In this document: positions 38,180 through 47,871 of the stretch, in pieces
Position numbering within the stretch: position 1 is the first letter of the stretch
Layout: every line of letters begins with the position of its first letter
Assembly (NCBI GenBank): GCA_039105265.1
Contig: JAPFFF010000019.1
Span: 496,001-560,000 of the forward strand
Direction of reading: 5' to 3'
Source of the DNA: Tritrichomonas musculus
Lineage: Eukaryota > Parabasalia > Tritrichomonadida > Tritrichomonadidae
DNA: 64,000 nt
Program-made: the position numbers and the translations under genes
The notes under the pieces: model-generated
What the model was told of the DNA's origin: nothing
Seen by the model: the letters and a program-made list of their open reading frames with translations, nothing else
The model's database searches: none

Positions 38180-41062
38180 ATGAATGATGATACACATTTA
38201 GCTCATCGAACTCGAAACTCTGAATACCAAAAATCATCGTCAAACAACGAAACGAGCAGATCTAATCATTCTAATTCCAATATGACGTCCGCAAAGAACA
38301 AAGTGGCTTCATCAAATTCGAAATCTAATCAAGATTCAAATTCATCAGGAGACGAAGATAAGGAAAGGAAGAACATTTCAAAACGAAGAAATCACCCATC
38401 TCTCGACTCGACTTTGAAAAAAAAGAATTATATTGTAAATAATGATGACGAAGAAAGTGAAAACGAGCCTAATCGTATTTTATCAAGGAACCAATATTCA
38501 AATACAATTAATCGGCATACTCAAAAAAACAATGAAAACTTCAGATCAAATGATAATACAAATAATGATAATAAAGACATAGATAAATCAAACATGCAGC
38601 AAACGTCAGCAAACAGAAGAAATAAAAGTGTTAACCAACATCCTAAACACAATGGTGCTTCTAATGAATTAAATAAATTCAGAGATTCAGAAAAAAATAA
38701 TAATAATGGTAATAACAATGATAGAGAAAAGGGAAGGGAAAGAAGCGAATCAGGACATCATAGATCATCCTCCGATGCTGGTAAGCACAAAATTTCTGAT
38801 AATCTTGCTGCTACAACAAACTTCATCTCAAATGAAAACAAATCTAACCGAAAACTTACTCAATCACTTATTAAGCCCTTGATTCCTGAAGAGAGTGATT
38901 CTCCTCCTCCTCCTCCTTCATCTCAACGTCGAAGAAATAATGTCAATAATAATGACAATGATAATAATAATAATAATAACACATCGAGAAATAAAAGAAA
39001 TCCTACGATGAGGAAAAGATATCATGATAATGAAGTAGTAACACTTCAATGCTCGTTGAAGCCAGTTGTGGTAGAACATTATTTTGTTGAAAGTATTCCA
39101 CATCCTTTTACAGGCCATTTGATTAGTAAATGCAATGGAAGAACTATGAAATCGAATATGAAGCATGAAGAGGCTCTTCAATTTGTTTCAGAAATTATTC
39201 CTGGCCCGACTTTACAAGCATCATTAAAACGGTTTGAAGAAGAAAATGAGCAATACCAAAACCACAAACGAGACAAAAATGGAATTATGCAAAATTCAAA
39301 CATAAAATTAGGGAAAGTAAATTCTTCTTCACAAAATAGATTTACAACATCAACTTCATCTCTAATTTCTCAAAATTCTGAACAAGTTGATACTGATAAA
39401 GATAAAAGGCCAAAAAGATCCAAGTCTGTCTCCCAAAAAGCAGATGTTTTGGTCCAAAACTTATTCAACGAAGACGATCCAGTAAGCTATTTTGATTTTG
39501 ATTTTGCAACTGCTTTTACGAACGGTATAAGTGACGAAACCACTGAAGAAATATTACCAACAATGAATAATTTCCCTTCAGTCAAAAAGTTAGCTTCATT
39601 GCAGATTAATTATGATGGTGATCCGAAAGTAGTCATATCTAAATTAGTTTCACCATTTAGATCTGAAGATCAACCAGACCAACAAGACTTTTTGAGCCTT
39701 ACAAAAACTGCCTGTACCTCTGTTAGAAAAGGAGAAATTGTGATGTCTACAATTAGACGTTCACGATTAATAGAATCAATCAGTTCAAGTGCTTTTACTG
39801 AATTTAGATTTGGCACCGAAACCACAGAATTTGCACCAGATCGCCTTCACATCTTTACATGGCACAATCTTGGCATTCCTACATCTTTAATTTCTAAGAA
39901 TTTGATTCTTGTATTCCAAAATTTCCACGGATCAAGTTCAAGTGCCCCTAATATGGAAACCTTAGTCAAAGCAATTACTCAATACATTGCAATTTGGGTC
40001 CGATATTTCCCCAAAGATTTTGATGACTTCTCAACATGTGCTGATTTTATTCTTCAACTACTCAAAAACATGGCTACAAAATGTCGTAGTTGTATTTCAT
40101 TTATAAATGTTGTCGGACTACTTATAAGTGATATTTACAACAAAACAATAGCTCCAGAAGATGTTTATCCACCACTTAGGGAACCAATTTATAAAGATAT
40201 ATCAGCGGTTAACAGTTTGATAAATCTTTCACTTGATCCTTATGTAATAGCTCAACATTTTGCATATATTGATCTTTGCCTTCTTCACAAGCTCCAACGA
40301 AGTGAATTTGTTAATAATAACTGGGTGAAAGTTCAAGAACAAATGAATAAAGCCATCAATTTGAATGGACATGTCAATATCAACAATAAAGATTCACAGG
40401 TAAATAATTTCCAGGTATTTTTACAAAGATTTAATGATACTGCTTCTTTCATTGCTGCATCAATTCTCATCGATACTGAAAAGAGACGAGCAAGAAATAT
40501 TTCATATTGGATTAAAATGATGTATCATGCGCGAAAAGTTCATAATTACCATCTTCTTGCAATCATAGATGCAGGATTATCATGCTTACCAGTAAAAAGG
40601 CTGAAAAATTCGTGGAAGCTCGTTAATGATAACGCTTTAATTGCATTTCATCGGCTTCACAACTTTTTCAAAAATGAACAAAATCAAAAAGAAATGTTTG
40701 TTGATCCTAAAAATTCAATACCATTCATCGGTATCTTTCTTTCTCAGTTATCAATGATTGATATCGATTCAACAAAAGTTTTAATGAAAGATTCAACTGA
40801 TCAGAATAATGATTATAAGCAACAAGAAGTTCGCGCTTATAACTTGAATGTACAACGAAAATGCTTCAATATTATTGACCAGATATTTTATCCATGGGGA
40901 GTTGACATAGATTTTGAACTGGACGACAAAATATTAAAAGAATGTAAGAAATTAACAGGAAAAGCGAAAAATGCAAAAGATTTAATATTACCATCAATAT
41001 CATTTGAACCACTCAGAAATGATGAGCAAGAGATATTTGCAGATTTCATACCTCGTAAATAA
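38180..41062 (+). CDS. RasGEF-domain protein (Ras-type guanine nucleotide exchange factor)
   Basis: 960 residues from ATG 38180. Residues 1-290 are Asn/Ser/Arg-rich and disordered, with short poly-P and poly-N runs. A RasGEF_N-like region lies at about 500-660 (LVKAITQYIAIWVRYFPKDF). The CDC25 catalytic domain is at about 680-930: LDPYVIAQHFAYIDLCLLHK, then FNDTASFIAASILID, then MYHARKVHNYHLLAIIDAGL with PVKRLKNSW, matching the classic 'NFN...AIxxGLxxxxVxRLKxTW' box, and IPFIGIFLSQLSMID. Such proteins load GTP onto Ras-family GTPases. Substrate unknown. No PH, RA or SH domains are seen. The gene is intact; the next gene is 590 bases away. Confidence 0.88.
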   Translation: MNDDTHLAHRTRNSEYQKSSSNNETSRSNHSNSNMTSAKNKVASSNSKSNQDSNSSGDEDKERKNISKRRNHPSLDSTLKKKNYIVNNDDEESENEPNRILSRNQYSNTINRHTQKNNENFRSNDNTNNDNKDIDKSNMQQTSANRRNKSVNQHPKHNGASNELNKFRDSEKNNNNGNNNDREKGRERSESGHHRSSSDAGKHKISDNLAATTNFISNENKSNRKLTQSLIKPLIPEESDSPPPPPSSQRRRNNVNNNDNDNNNNNNTSRNKRNPTMRKRYHDNEVVTLQCSLKPVVVEHYFVESIPHPFTGHLISKCNGRTMKSNMKHEEALQFVSEIIPGPTLQASLKRFEEENEQYQNHKRDKNGIMQNSNIKLGKVNSSSQNRFTTSTSSLISQNSEQVDTDKDKRPKRSKSVSQKADVLVQNLFNEDDPVSYFDFDFATAFTNGISDETTEEILPTMNNFPSVKKLASLQINYDGDPKVVISKLVSPFRSEDQPDQQDFLSLTKTACTSVRKGEIVMSTIRRSRLIESISSSAFTEFRFGTETTEFAPDRLHIFTWHNLGIPTSLISKNLILVFQNFHGSSSSAPNMETLVKAITQYIAIWVRYFPKDFDDFSTCADFILQLLKNMATKCRSCISFINVVGLLISDIYNKTIAPEDVYPPLREPIYKDISAVNSLINLSLDPYVIAQHFAYIDLCLLHKLQRSEFVNNNWVKVQEQMNKAINLNGHVNINNKDSQVNNFQVFLQRFNDTASFIAASILIDTEKRRARNISYWIKMMYHARKVHNYHLLAIIDAGLSCLPVKRLKNSWKLVNDNALIAFHRLHNFFKNEQNQKEMFVDPKNSIPFIGIFLSQLSMIDIDSTKVLMKDSTDQNNDYKQQEVRAYNLNVQRKCFNIIDQIFYPWGVDIDFELDDKILKECKKLTGKAKNAKDLILPSISFEPLRNDEQEIFADFIPRK

Positions 41063-41654
41063 TTTGAATTTTGATACTGTGCAGCTCCAATTTATATGAA
41101 CACTGATGATCAGTATTTTAATTATTTTCTAATCATTCATGGTATTTTTTTTTTTTTATATTATTAATATTAATTGTTCTCTTTTTATTATGAATTGTTA
41201 ATCTGATAAAATGTTATTCTAAATAATTTATGATGCCGAAAATGTTTTCTATATTTTTTGGGAATTTTAATTCAACTTTTTCTAAACTTAACGTATTTAT
41301 AAATGAATAATTATATGAAAAAGTTTAGTAGAAAAAATAAAATATTATTTCAAGTAATATGAAAAAATAAAAAATAATTCATAATTTTGTAAAAGATTTT
41401 TTCAATACATTTTTTATTAAAATTTTCAATAGAAAAATATTTTATTATTATCTTTTGATATTTTAGGTTTGAATTAATAATAACATTATAAATAATATAT
41501 ATATTTATATTAAATTTATTTAAATGCGAAAAAAATAAAAGTATTTAGAAATATATTAAGCTAAAAAATATTTATTATTTTTAAGAAAAATTGATTAAAT
41601 CTCAATTTTTGATAATTAAAATTTTCTCAAATATTTGATTTTATAAAATCAATA
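41063..41654. other. AT-rich intergenic region
   Basis: Nothing coding or structured is seen beyond A/T runs. Confidence 0.5.
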
Positions 41655-44600
41655 ATGATTCCTCGTTCTAGGTCATCTGTAATTAAATACCCAACAAACT
41701 CAAAGGAATCTTTAAAAGATGAAGAACCTGAACTTGTAAAACTCGATTTATCAAAGAAAAATATCAAAGAATTTCCCATGAACAATCAACTCGTAAAAAG
41801 CTTAAATGCATCATCCAACAAGCTTTCGAAATTAAGTGAGCAAATGATAACAGCTTTATTATCATATCAACGATTAAAATCTCTTGATCTATCGAACAAC
41901 TTTCTTACATCATTTCCAGAAGAACTAAGAAAACTTCGCCAGTTGGAAGATTTAAAATTGTTTTACAATCGTTTTCAAAACAATGAAGATATCAAACCAA
42001 TATTATCTTTACCAAAATTAAAAAATTTAGATTTAAGTCAAAACAAATTAACTTCCCTTCCAAATAAATTTCCTCCAAAAATAGAAGTATTAACACTGGA
42101 TTTTAACATGCTGAAAAAATTGGAAAAAATTTCAATTCCAACTTTAACTCGTCTTTCTCTAGTATTAACTCAGCTTGAATATGTGAGCCCAGATCTATCG
42201 TTTCCAAATTTGACATTTCTTGATTTATCGCGAAATAGTTTAGCGACATTACCAGATTTAGTAAAATTTGCACCTCGATTAGAAATTATAAATTTATCTA
42301 GCAATTTTTTTCCAGAATTACCAATTCCACCATTAACAATACGCGAATATATTATAAAATCAAATTATTTAATTGAGCTTCCGGAAAATTTATCATCTTT
42401 TGTGAATTTAAGATCACTTGATGTATCACACAATTTCATTGAATTTATTCCACCCTTGCCCCCATCTATTATTTCACTGGTATTTTCATCGAACAGAGTT
42501 AAAGCAACTGCACCTTGCAAAACACCAAATCTTCAAAGATTATATCTTCGAAATAACCAACTAACTTCATATCCACAATATGATAAACTACAAATAAAAG
42601 AATATTCTGCTGGCTTTAATCAGATTACTATAATAAGACCACTTTTCTTTTCTGATATTATTTCAAGGATAGATTTTACTGATAATCAAATAATAGAAAT
42701 ACCTTCTTTCGTTTACAAATTGCCAAACTTAACGATTCTAGTTGTTTCAAAGAATAGAATCAGAACAATTTCAAATGATATTATTAAATTAAAGCACATT
42801 CAAACTTTTAATATAACTGAAAACCCAATTGAAATATTACCACCGTTACCAATTTCTTTAGTAAGTTTTTATGCAGGTTATTGCGATTTGAAAGAACTTC
42901 CAGATCTAAAAAAAAATACCAATTTACATGTTTTTAGTGCACCAGGAAATGATTTAGCAACATACCCAAATGCACCAAATTTAAAAACTGTAAATTTATC
43001 AAGGAACAGATTCATTAATTTCCCATCATTGGAATTTATTGCAAAATATTATTCAAAATTAGAAGATTTTGACATGTCATTCAATTTTATCCGACACATT
43101 CCATCAAATTTAACTATGGATAAATTGGAAGAACTTGATCTATCTTTCAATTCAATAAAATCGTTTCCTGATGATTTCAATTTACCAAAACTTAAATTTT
43201 TGAAATTAGGATCTAATCCGATTTCTTTGTCTCCAACAAGAAAAATAATTCAAGAAAATAAAAATATTCCACCAAGAAGCAATAGCTCTTTTGACATAGC
43301 ATTAATGGCATCTATATCAAATTCCACAAATGATTCAAACCAAGAATCACTAGCAAATTCAATTTCATTAGAAAACTTATCAGAACATATTTATCCATCA
43401 TCCAATAGTGAAAACCATAATGACACCAATATGTCAGATACAACTGATCATACCTTATCATCTAGCGCAATAAGTCCAACATCCAATAATCCAATACAAA
43501 TACATGCAGAAAAAGCAATAGAATCATCTAGTGAAAATTCAAAATTAGTAATTTCAGAAAAAGAAGCAGAAAACTCCAGCGAAGTACCAAAATCACCATT
43601 TTCTACACCACCACGTCCAGCAGAACACATTATTTCGCGTTCTGAACATTCTACTCCAATTCGCTTTCCCATTCCATCATCTAAAAAGTCAATATTAAAA
43701 TCACCAGCAAAATCAAACACACAGGGAAAAACACCTGTAAAAATAATCAGGACAAATTCAACATCATCTCAGGCTCCTTCAAATCGCGGATCTCTTAATT
43801 CTGAAAAATTTAATAATCTTCAAATTTGTGATATTACCAATACAGGAATTGTTTTTGATAAAGAACCAAACATTCGACAGTGCTTTGTATCACGTCGTCT
43901 TCCTCAGTATCAGACCCGTCATATCAAAGTTCTTACCTCACTTTCATGGGTTTCTTTTAGTGAAATGAAAGGGGCCAGAAAAACAATGGAAGATTCAATA
44001 AGTCTTAATGCTTTCATTAACGGTGATGTTGACATGTATGTTGTTTGTGATGGACATTCTGGTCATCAAACATCTGCCTTTTCTTGCCTCTTTTTAGTTG
44101 ATTATTTTTCAGTGCCAAATAATTTACAGTCTCTTTCTCGAATGACGCTTTACAAAGCCATTGAAAGGCTGAATTTTAGCCTTCATGATCGTCAATTCCC
44201 AGATGGCTCAACAATGGCAACCGTTCTTTTTAACGGTCAAAAATTAGTAACGGCTCACATTGGCGATTCGAGAGTAATTGTTGCAACAAAAGATGGAATG
44301 GTCTCTTTTGAAACAATAGACCATAAATCAACTGATAGAATGGTATTTGAAAGAGTCCATTTGGCAGGTGGAAGAATATCGGCAAACAGAATTGGCGGGG
44401 TTTTGGCTCCAGGCAGATCATTAGGTGATTATTACGTAAATGGCAACACAGATGAGCCAGAAGTGAAATCTTACATAATCAACCCTAATAAAGATAAATG
44501 GCTGATTATTGCTTGCGATGGCCTTTTTGATGTACTTTCAAATCAAAAAATAGCAGAATTTTCTAAAAAGGCAAGATCAGCATCTGAATTGGCATTCGAT

Positions 44601-45281
44601 TTAAGAAACTTGGCTTATAGCCATATGTCACTGGATAACATATCAGTTATTGTAATTGATATTCAGAAACGATATTCAATTGAAAAGCAAATATTAGAAA
44701 ATCAAGTAAATATTGATTCAAACAATCAAATAAATGATAATTGCAATAAGGGTGAAGAAAATAACAAAGAAGATACATTGAATAAAATAATTCATATTAA
44801 TGATGATAACATTAAAGATGATATTCCAAAATTCTTAATAAAATCTGCTTTTGATGAATCAGAATCAAATCAAAGTAATAATAGTAATCATGATAATAAG
44901 ATAAAAACGGAAAGTACTGGATCTTCAGAAAAAGCACAACAATTCATGACATTAACTCCACAAATTGATCCTGACCATAAAAATAAAACAATTTCTTTTT
45001 CAAGATTTATTAATGATCCAATATTTGCTCCTAACTTCACAATGAACCAAAATCAAAGTAACTTGACTTCGATTTTGAAAAATTCTACTTTCCATACCGA
45101 ATCAAATAACAACCCTATTGAAGCGATAAACTATAATCCATTGAAATTAGATGAAATGAAAGCAGACGATTTAAAAATTGATAATGAGATAAGAAATCAA
45201 AATGAAAACTTACAAGGATTTTATAAGTTACCTTCTTCTAAAAGTATGCCAACACTTATACCAGATAGTTCGAATGATTAA
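41655..45281 (+). CDS. Leucine-rich-repeat PP2C phosphatase (PHLPP-like layout)
   Basis: 1208 residues from ATG 41655. Residues about 30-530 are leucine-rich repeats ('LKSLDLSNNFLTSFPEEL' type, about 22-23 residues per turn). A Ser/Pro-rich linker follows (about 530-750), then a PP2C metal-dependent Ser/Thr phosphatase domain (about 760-1010). Its motifs are GARKTMEDS, VVCDGHSGHQ, GSTMATVLF, GDSRVI, RSLGD, ACDGLFDV and DNISVIVI, so the metal-binding aspartates are kept. The last 200 residues are Asn/Ser-rich and disordered. The order LRR-PP2C is as in PHLPP and in the LRR-PP2C part of fungal adenylate cyclase, but no cyclase domain follows. Target unknown; LRRs would supply docking. Confidence 0.93.
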   Translation: MIPRSRSSVIKYPTNSKESLKDEEPELVKLDLSKKNIKEFPMNNQLVKSLNASSNKLSKLSEQMITALLSYQRLKSLDLSNNFLTSFPEELRKLRQLEDLKLFYNRFQNNEDIKPILSLPKLKNLDLSQNKLTSLPNKFPPKIEVLTLDFNMLKKLEKISIPTLTRLSLVLTQLEYVSPDLSFPNLTFLDLSRNSLATLPDLVKFAPRLEIINLSSNFFPELPIPPLTIREYIIKSNYLIELPENLSSFVNLRSLDVSHNFIEFIPPLPPSIISLVFSSNRVKATAPCKTPNLQRLYLRNNQLTSYPQYDKLQIKEYSAGFNQITIIRPLFFSDIISRIDFTDNQIIEIPSFVYKLPNLTILVVSKNRIRTISNDIIKLKHIQTFNITENPIEILPPLPISLVSFYAGYCDLKELPDLKKNTNLHVFSAPGNDLATYPNAPNLKTVNLSRNRFINFPSLEFIAKYYSKLEDFDMSFNFIRHIPSNLTMDKLEELDLSFNSIKSFPDDFNLPKLKFLKLGSNPISLSPTRKIIQENKNIPPRSNSSFDIALMASISNSTNDSNQESLANSISLENLSEHIYPSSNSENHNDTNMSDTTDHTLSSSAISPTSNNPIQIHAEKAIESSSENSKLVISEKEAENSSEVPKSPFSTPPRPAEHIISRSEHSTPIRFPIPSSKKSILKSPAKSNTQGKTPVKIIRTNSTSSQAPSNRGSLNSEKFNNLQICDITNTGIVFDKEPNIRQCFVSRRLPQYQTRHIKVLTSLSWVSFSEMKGARKTMEDSISLNAFINGDVDMYVVCDGHSGHQTSAFSCLFLVDYFSVPNNLQSLSRMTLYKAIERLNFSLHDRQFPDGSTMATVLFNGQKLVTAHIGDSRVIVATKDGMVSFETIDHKSTDRMVFERVHLAGGRISANRIGGVLAPGRSLGDYYVNGNTDEPEVKSYIINPNKDKWLIIACDGLFDVLSNQKIAEFSKKARSASELAFDLRNLAYSHMSLDNISVIVIDIQKRYSIEKQILENQVNIDSNNQINDNCNKGEENNKEDTLNKIIHINDDNIKDDIPKFLIKSAFDESESNQSNNSNHDNKIKTESTGSSEKAQQFMTLTPQIDPDHKNKTISFSRFINDPIFAPNFTMNQNQSNLTSILKNSTFHTESNNNPIEAINYNPLKLDEMKADDLKIDNEIRNQNENLQGFYKLPSSKSMPTLIPDSSND

Positions 45282-45716
45282 ATCTAAATAATTACGATTT
45301 ACTATAATGGTACTTGAAAGAAAAAAATTAATTTTTTGTTAGTTATATAAATATTATGAAAAATTAATCATAAATCTCATTTATTTTTATATGCAATTAA
45401 ATGTTTCATTTTTTTATAGTTATTAAAAAATTATTCACAATTTAATATGATAAGTTTTTAAAGCTTAGCAATGAATCATAATGCCTTTGTTTCTAAATAT
45501 GGAAAAAGATATAGTATCAAATTAATTATATCTACATCTATATTTCAATTTCAATTTGTAATTACCATTTCTATATTTCAATTTCAAGTAGAATTTTTTA
45601 AAAAAATGGATTTAAATGAATAAAAAATATAATTATTTTAACCAAATAATTAAACTTATTGAGATATAAAAAGATTTTTTAGAAAATATAACCATTTTCT
45701 TCTATCATTCTATATA
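45282..45716. other. AT-rich intergenic region
   Basis: No gene. A short imperfect duplication (ATATTTCAATTTCAATTT and ATATTTCAATTTCAAGTA) lies at 45,539-45,592. Confidence 0.5.
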
Positions 45717-46298
45717 ATGATTGATGGAAAAATATCCGAATATCGAATAGCGGTTCTTGGACTACATGGACAAGGTAAATCTGGGCTGATTCAAAGACTT
45801 TGTGCAAATGCATTTTCAGATACTCCACATACCGAATCTGAGCAACAAAGCACTGCGGTTTGGGAGAATTCATTTGTTTATTTCTGGGAAATTCCAACAG
45901 ATCAAGTGAACGGCCAAAACGCTGATTCTATTGTTGTCGGGTTTAGTAGTATTATTTTCGTGTTTGATCTAACCACAATAAATAGTTCGGATTTTGATAA
46001 ATCACGTTTATACCTCGAAGATTTAATGAAAGCTAAATCAATTTCATCAATTCCATTCCTTATCGTAGGAACCAAAGCCGACTTGATAGATGATATAACA
46101 GAAATTAAGCCATCCAAATTAATGGGAACTTTAGCAGAAAATTTAAAGAAAACACAATTAATATTTTTCTCAGCAAAAGAAGAAAGAGGGGCAACTGAAA
46201 TTCAAAATTGGATTTTACAAAGAGCCTTAACTGTTCATGAATGCGAAGTTGCTCAATCAGATAAAAGCAGCCAACTTTCATTAAAATCAAATTTTTGA
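45717..46298 (+). CDS. Atypical small GTPase of the Ras superfamily
   Basis: 193 residues from ATG 45717. The fold is recognised by an N-terminal P-loop, GLHGQGKS (residues 15-22). SSIIFVFDLTTINSSDFD matches the 'vivvyDvT' strand, VGTKADL is the guanine-specificity loop (TKxD), and FFSAKEERG is the SAK loop. The G3 motif DxxG is missing: the place where it should stand reads YFWEIPTDQ. That residue set normally positions the water and Mg for hydrolysis, so nucleotide hydrolysis is probably altered. There is no C-terminal CAAX or CC prenylation signal and no N-terminal Gly for myristoylation. It could be a Rab-, Arl- or RabL-like protein; exact subfamily unclear. Confidence 0.8.
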   Translation: MIDGKISEYRIAVLGLHGQGKSGLIQRLCANAFSDTPHTESEQQSTAVWENSFVYFWEIPTDQVNGQNADSIVVGFSSIIFVFDLTTINSSDFDKSRLYLEDLMKAKSISSIPFLIVGTKADLIDDITEIKPSKLMGTLAENLKKTQLIFFSAKEERGATEIQNWILQRALTVHECEVAQSDKSSQLSLKSNF

Positions 46299-46496
46299 TT
46301 CATGAAATATTTTGCAATAATCATATGTTTTATATTTTTTTTTTTTTTTTATTACTTCTATAAAAAATTACCATGCTCTTATTATCCAGTATTTTAATAC
46401 ATAAATATTTTTAGTTTGATTATTCAAGAAAAGTAGAAATAAAGAGAAGATGTAATAACATGTTTATTTACTTACAAAAAAAAACTATAACTTAAA

Positions 46497-47735
46497 TCAA
46501 TCTAAGTTCTGAGTATCTAAATATATGAAATCAGACTGAGTAGACATCAATCCAGCTTCTCCGTTGTTATCATCATTATCTTCATAATATTCATTATTAT
46601 TTGGAATATTCATTTCATTTGAATTTGTTATGTTTAAATCAGGAATGTCATTTTTCATGCTACTTCTTCTTCCTTGTTCATTTTCATTCAAATTTTGATG
46701 ACGATCAAAATTCCACATTGAACGAGGCGTGGCAAAAGAAAAATCAAGTGTCGGTGGGTCATCAGCAACAGCCGTTACTGGTCTCATAGGCTGAACAATT
46801 TCCACTTTTTCAATACGTTTTATTCTTGAGTCAAATTGCTGGGCATCTTTTTCAAGTTCATCCCTCATTTTTTTCATTTCATTTCCAGCCGCGTTAGTTA
46901 GATTGAGCTTTTTCGGATATCTTTGACCAGAACTGGTCAACGGTTTCACTACAAAGGCGAAATTGTTGTCAATCGGAGCTAGATCAAATTCAATGTTCGG
47001 AAAAGGTGAAAGCTGAGGTACTTGACTATTTTGAACCAAATCTGCAACATTAAAATGTGGAAGCGCTGTTTCTTTAACTTGCGCATTGATAAATGTTGGC
47101 CTACGATGAGTTGTAATTACTGTTCTTGGTGGCGACTGTTGGCTATCAACGTTTTGAGGAGAATTATCCTCAATGACAAATTTTCGTGCTGATATTGAAG
47201 GAAGACTATTATCTATTTGGGCTAAATTTTCATTCAAATTTGGTATAGAACTATAATTGATCGTTGGAACTTTTGGCCTTTGAAGCTGCTGCTGAGGCGG
47301 TGGTGATAACTGCTGAGTTGGCTGATCTTGGGTTTGCCGAAATTGTTGAAGAAGCGTAGGTTGATTAGCATTCTGACGAAAGCCAAAATCATCTTGACTT
47401 GGAGCTGGAGCTAGTGGTTGAAGCTTTGGTTTAAGAATTTGAGTCGGTGGTAAATGTGGGGGCTGATATTTTGCTTTCTGATTTGAATATGATGGTTGTT
47501 GATATTTGATACCTGGATATTGATTGGCTGGAATAACTTGTGGCTGATTTTGAATAGCAGGCTTTGCAGTTTCATCAGAAAATAAATTTGATTCCATCGC
47601 TTTCTTTCTATTATTGTTTGCGTCACGAAGCCCTTGAATAGTTTCTGGTGAAATTTCATAATGCTCTGGAGGCGGTTCATCACCAAATAAGTGAGATTCT
47701 GCGTTTTTATGCCTGTTTTGGTACAGTTGTGCCAT
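46497..47735 (-). CDS. Pro/Gln-rich hypothetical protein
   Basis: 412 residues from the ATG at 47735. The N-terminus has two related short boxes, NAESHLFGDE (about residues 12-21) and AMESNLFSDE (about 45-54), each followed by Pro-rich sequence. Residues about 60-170 are Gln/Pro-rich and disordered. A conserved-looking middle (about 255-310) ends in a short charged helix, NEMKKMRDELEKDAQQFDSR. The C-terminus is Asn/Glu-rich. No known domain. The doubled 'ESxLFxDE' box may be a short binding motif. Divergently arranged with the DYRK kinase gene across 136 bases, so the two may share control sequences. Confidence 0.7.
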   Translation of the reverse strand: MAQLYQNRHKNAESHLFGDEPPPEHYEISPETIQGLRDANNNRKKAMESNLFSDETAKPAIQNQPQVIPANQYPGIKYQQPSYSNQKAKYQPPHLPPTQILKPKLQPLAPAPSQDDFGFRQNANQPTLLQQFRQTQDQPTQQLSPPPQQQLQRPKVPTINYSSIPNLNENLAQIDNSLPSISARKFVIEDNSPQNVDSQQSPPRTVITTHRRPTFINAQVKETALPHFNVADLVQNSQVPQLSPFPNIEFDLAPIDNNFAFVVKPLTSSGQRYPKKLNLTNAAGNEMKKMRDELEKDAQQFDSRIKRIEKVEIVQPMRPVTAVADDPPTLDFSFATPRSMWNFDRHQNLNENEQGRRSSMKNDIPDLNITNSNEMNIPNNNEYYEDNDDNNGEAGLMSTQSDFIYLDTQNLD

Positions 47736-47871
47736 TTTAAATTTCCAACTTTTTCAAAAAACGTTTTTTTTTAATCATTAAGAAATCTAACGATAAAAAT
47801 TTATTCAAAAACGCGTTTATTTTAATCACATAAAATATAAAATTTATTCAAGTTCTAAAAAGTTAATTTAA
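47736..47871. promoter_or_regulatory. Divergent promoter region between Pro/Gln-rich gene and DYRK kinase
   Basis: The 136-base spacer must serve both genes. It contains TAACGATA (47788-47795), identical to the Myb recognition element known from Trichomonas vaginalis, plus AACGTTTTTTT at 47,760 and TCAAAAACGCG at 47,805. CAACTTTTTCA (47,746-47,756) and CTAAAAAGTT (47,855-47,864) place an AAAAAGTT word close upstream of each ATG. Function is inferred from position and similarity only. Confidence 0.45.
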
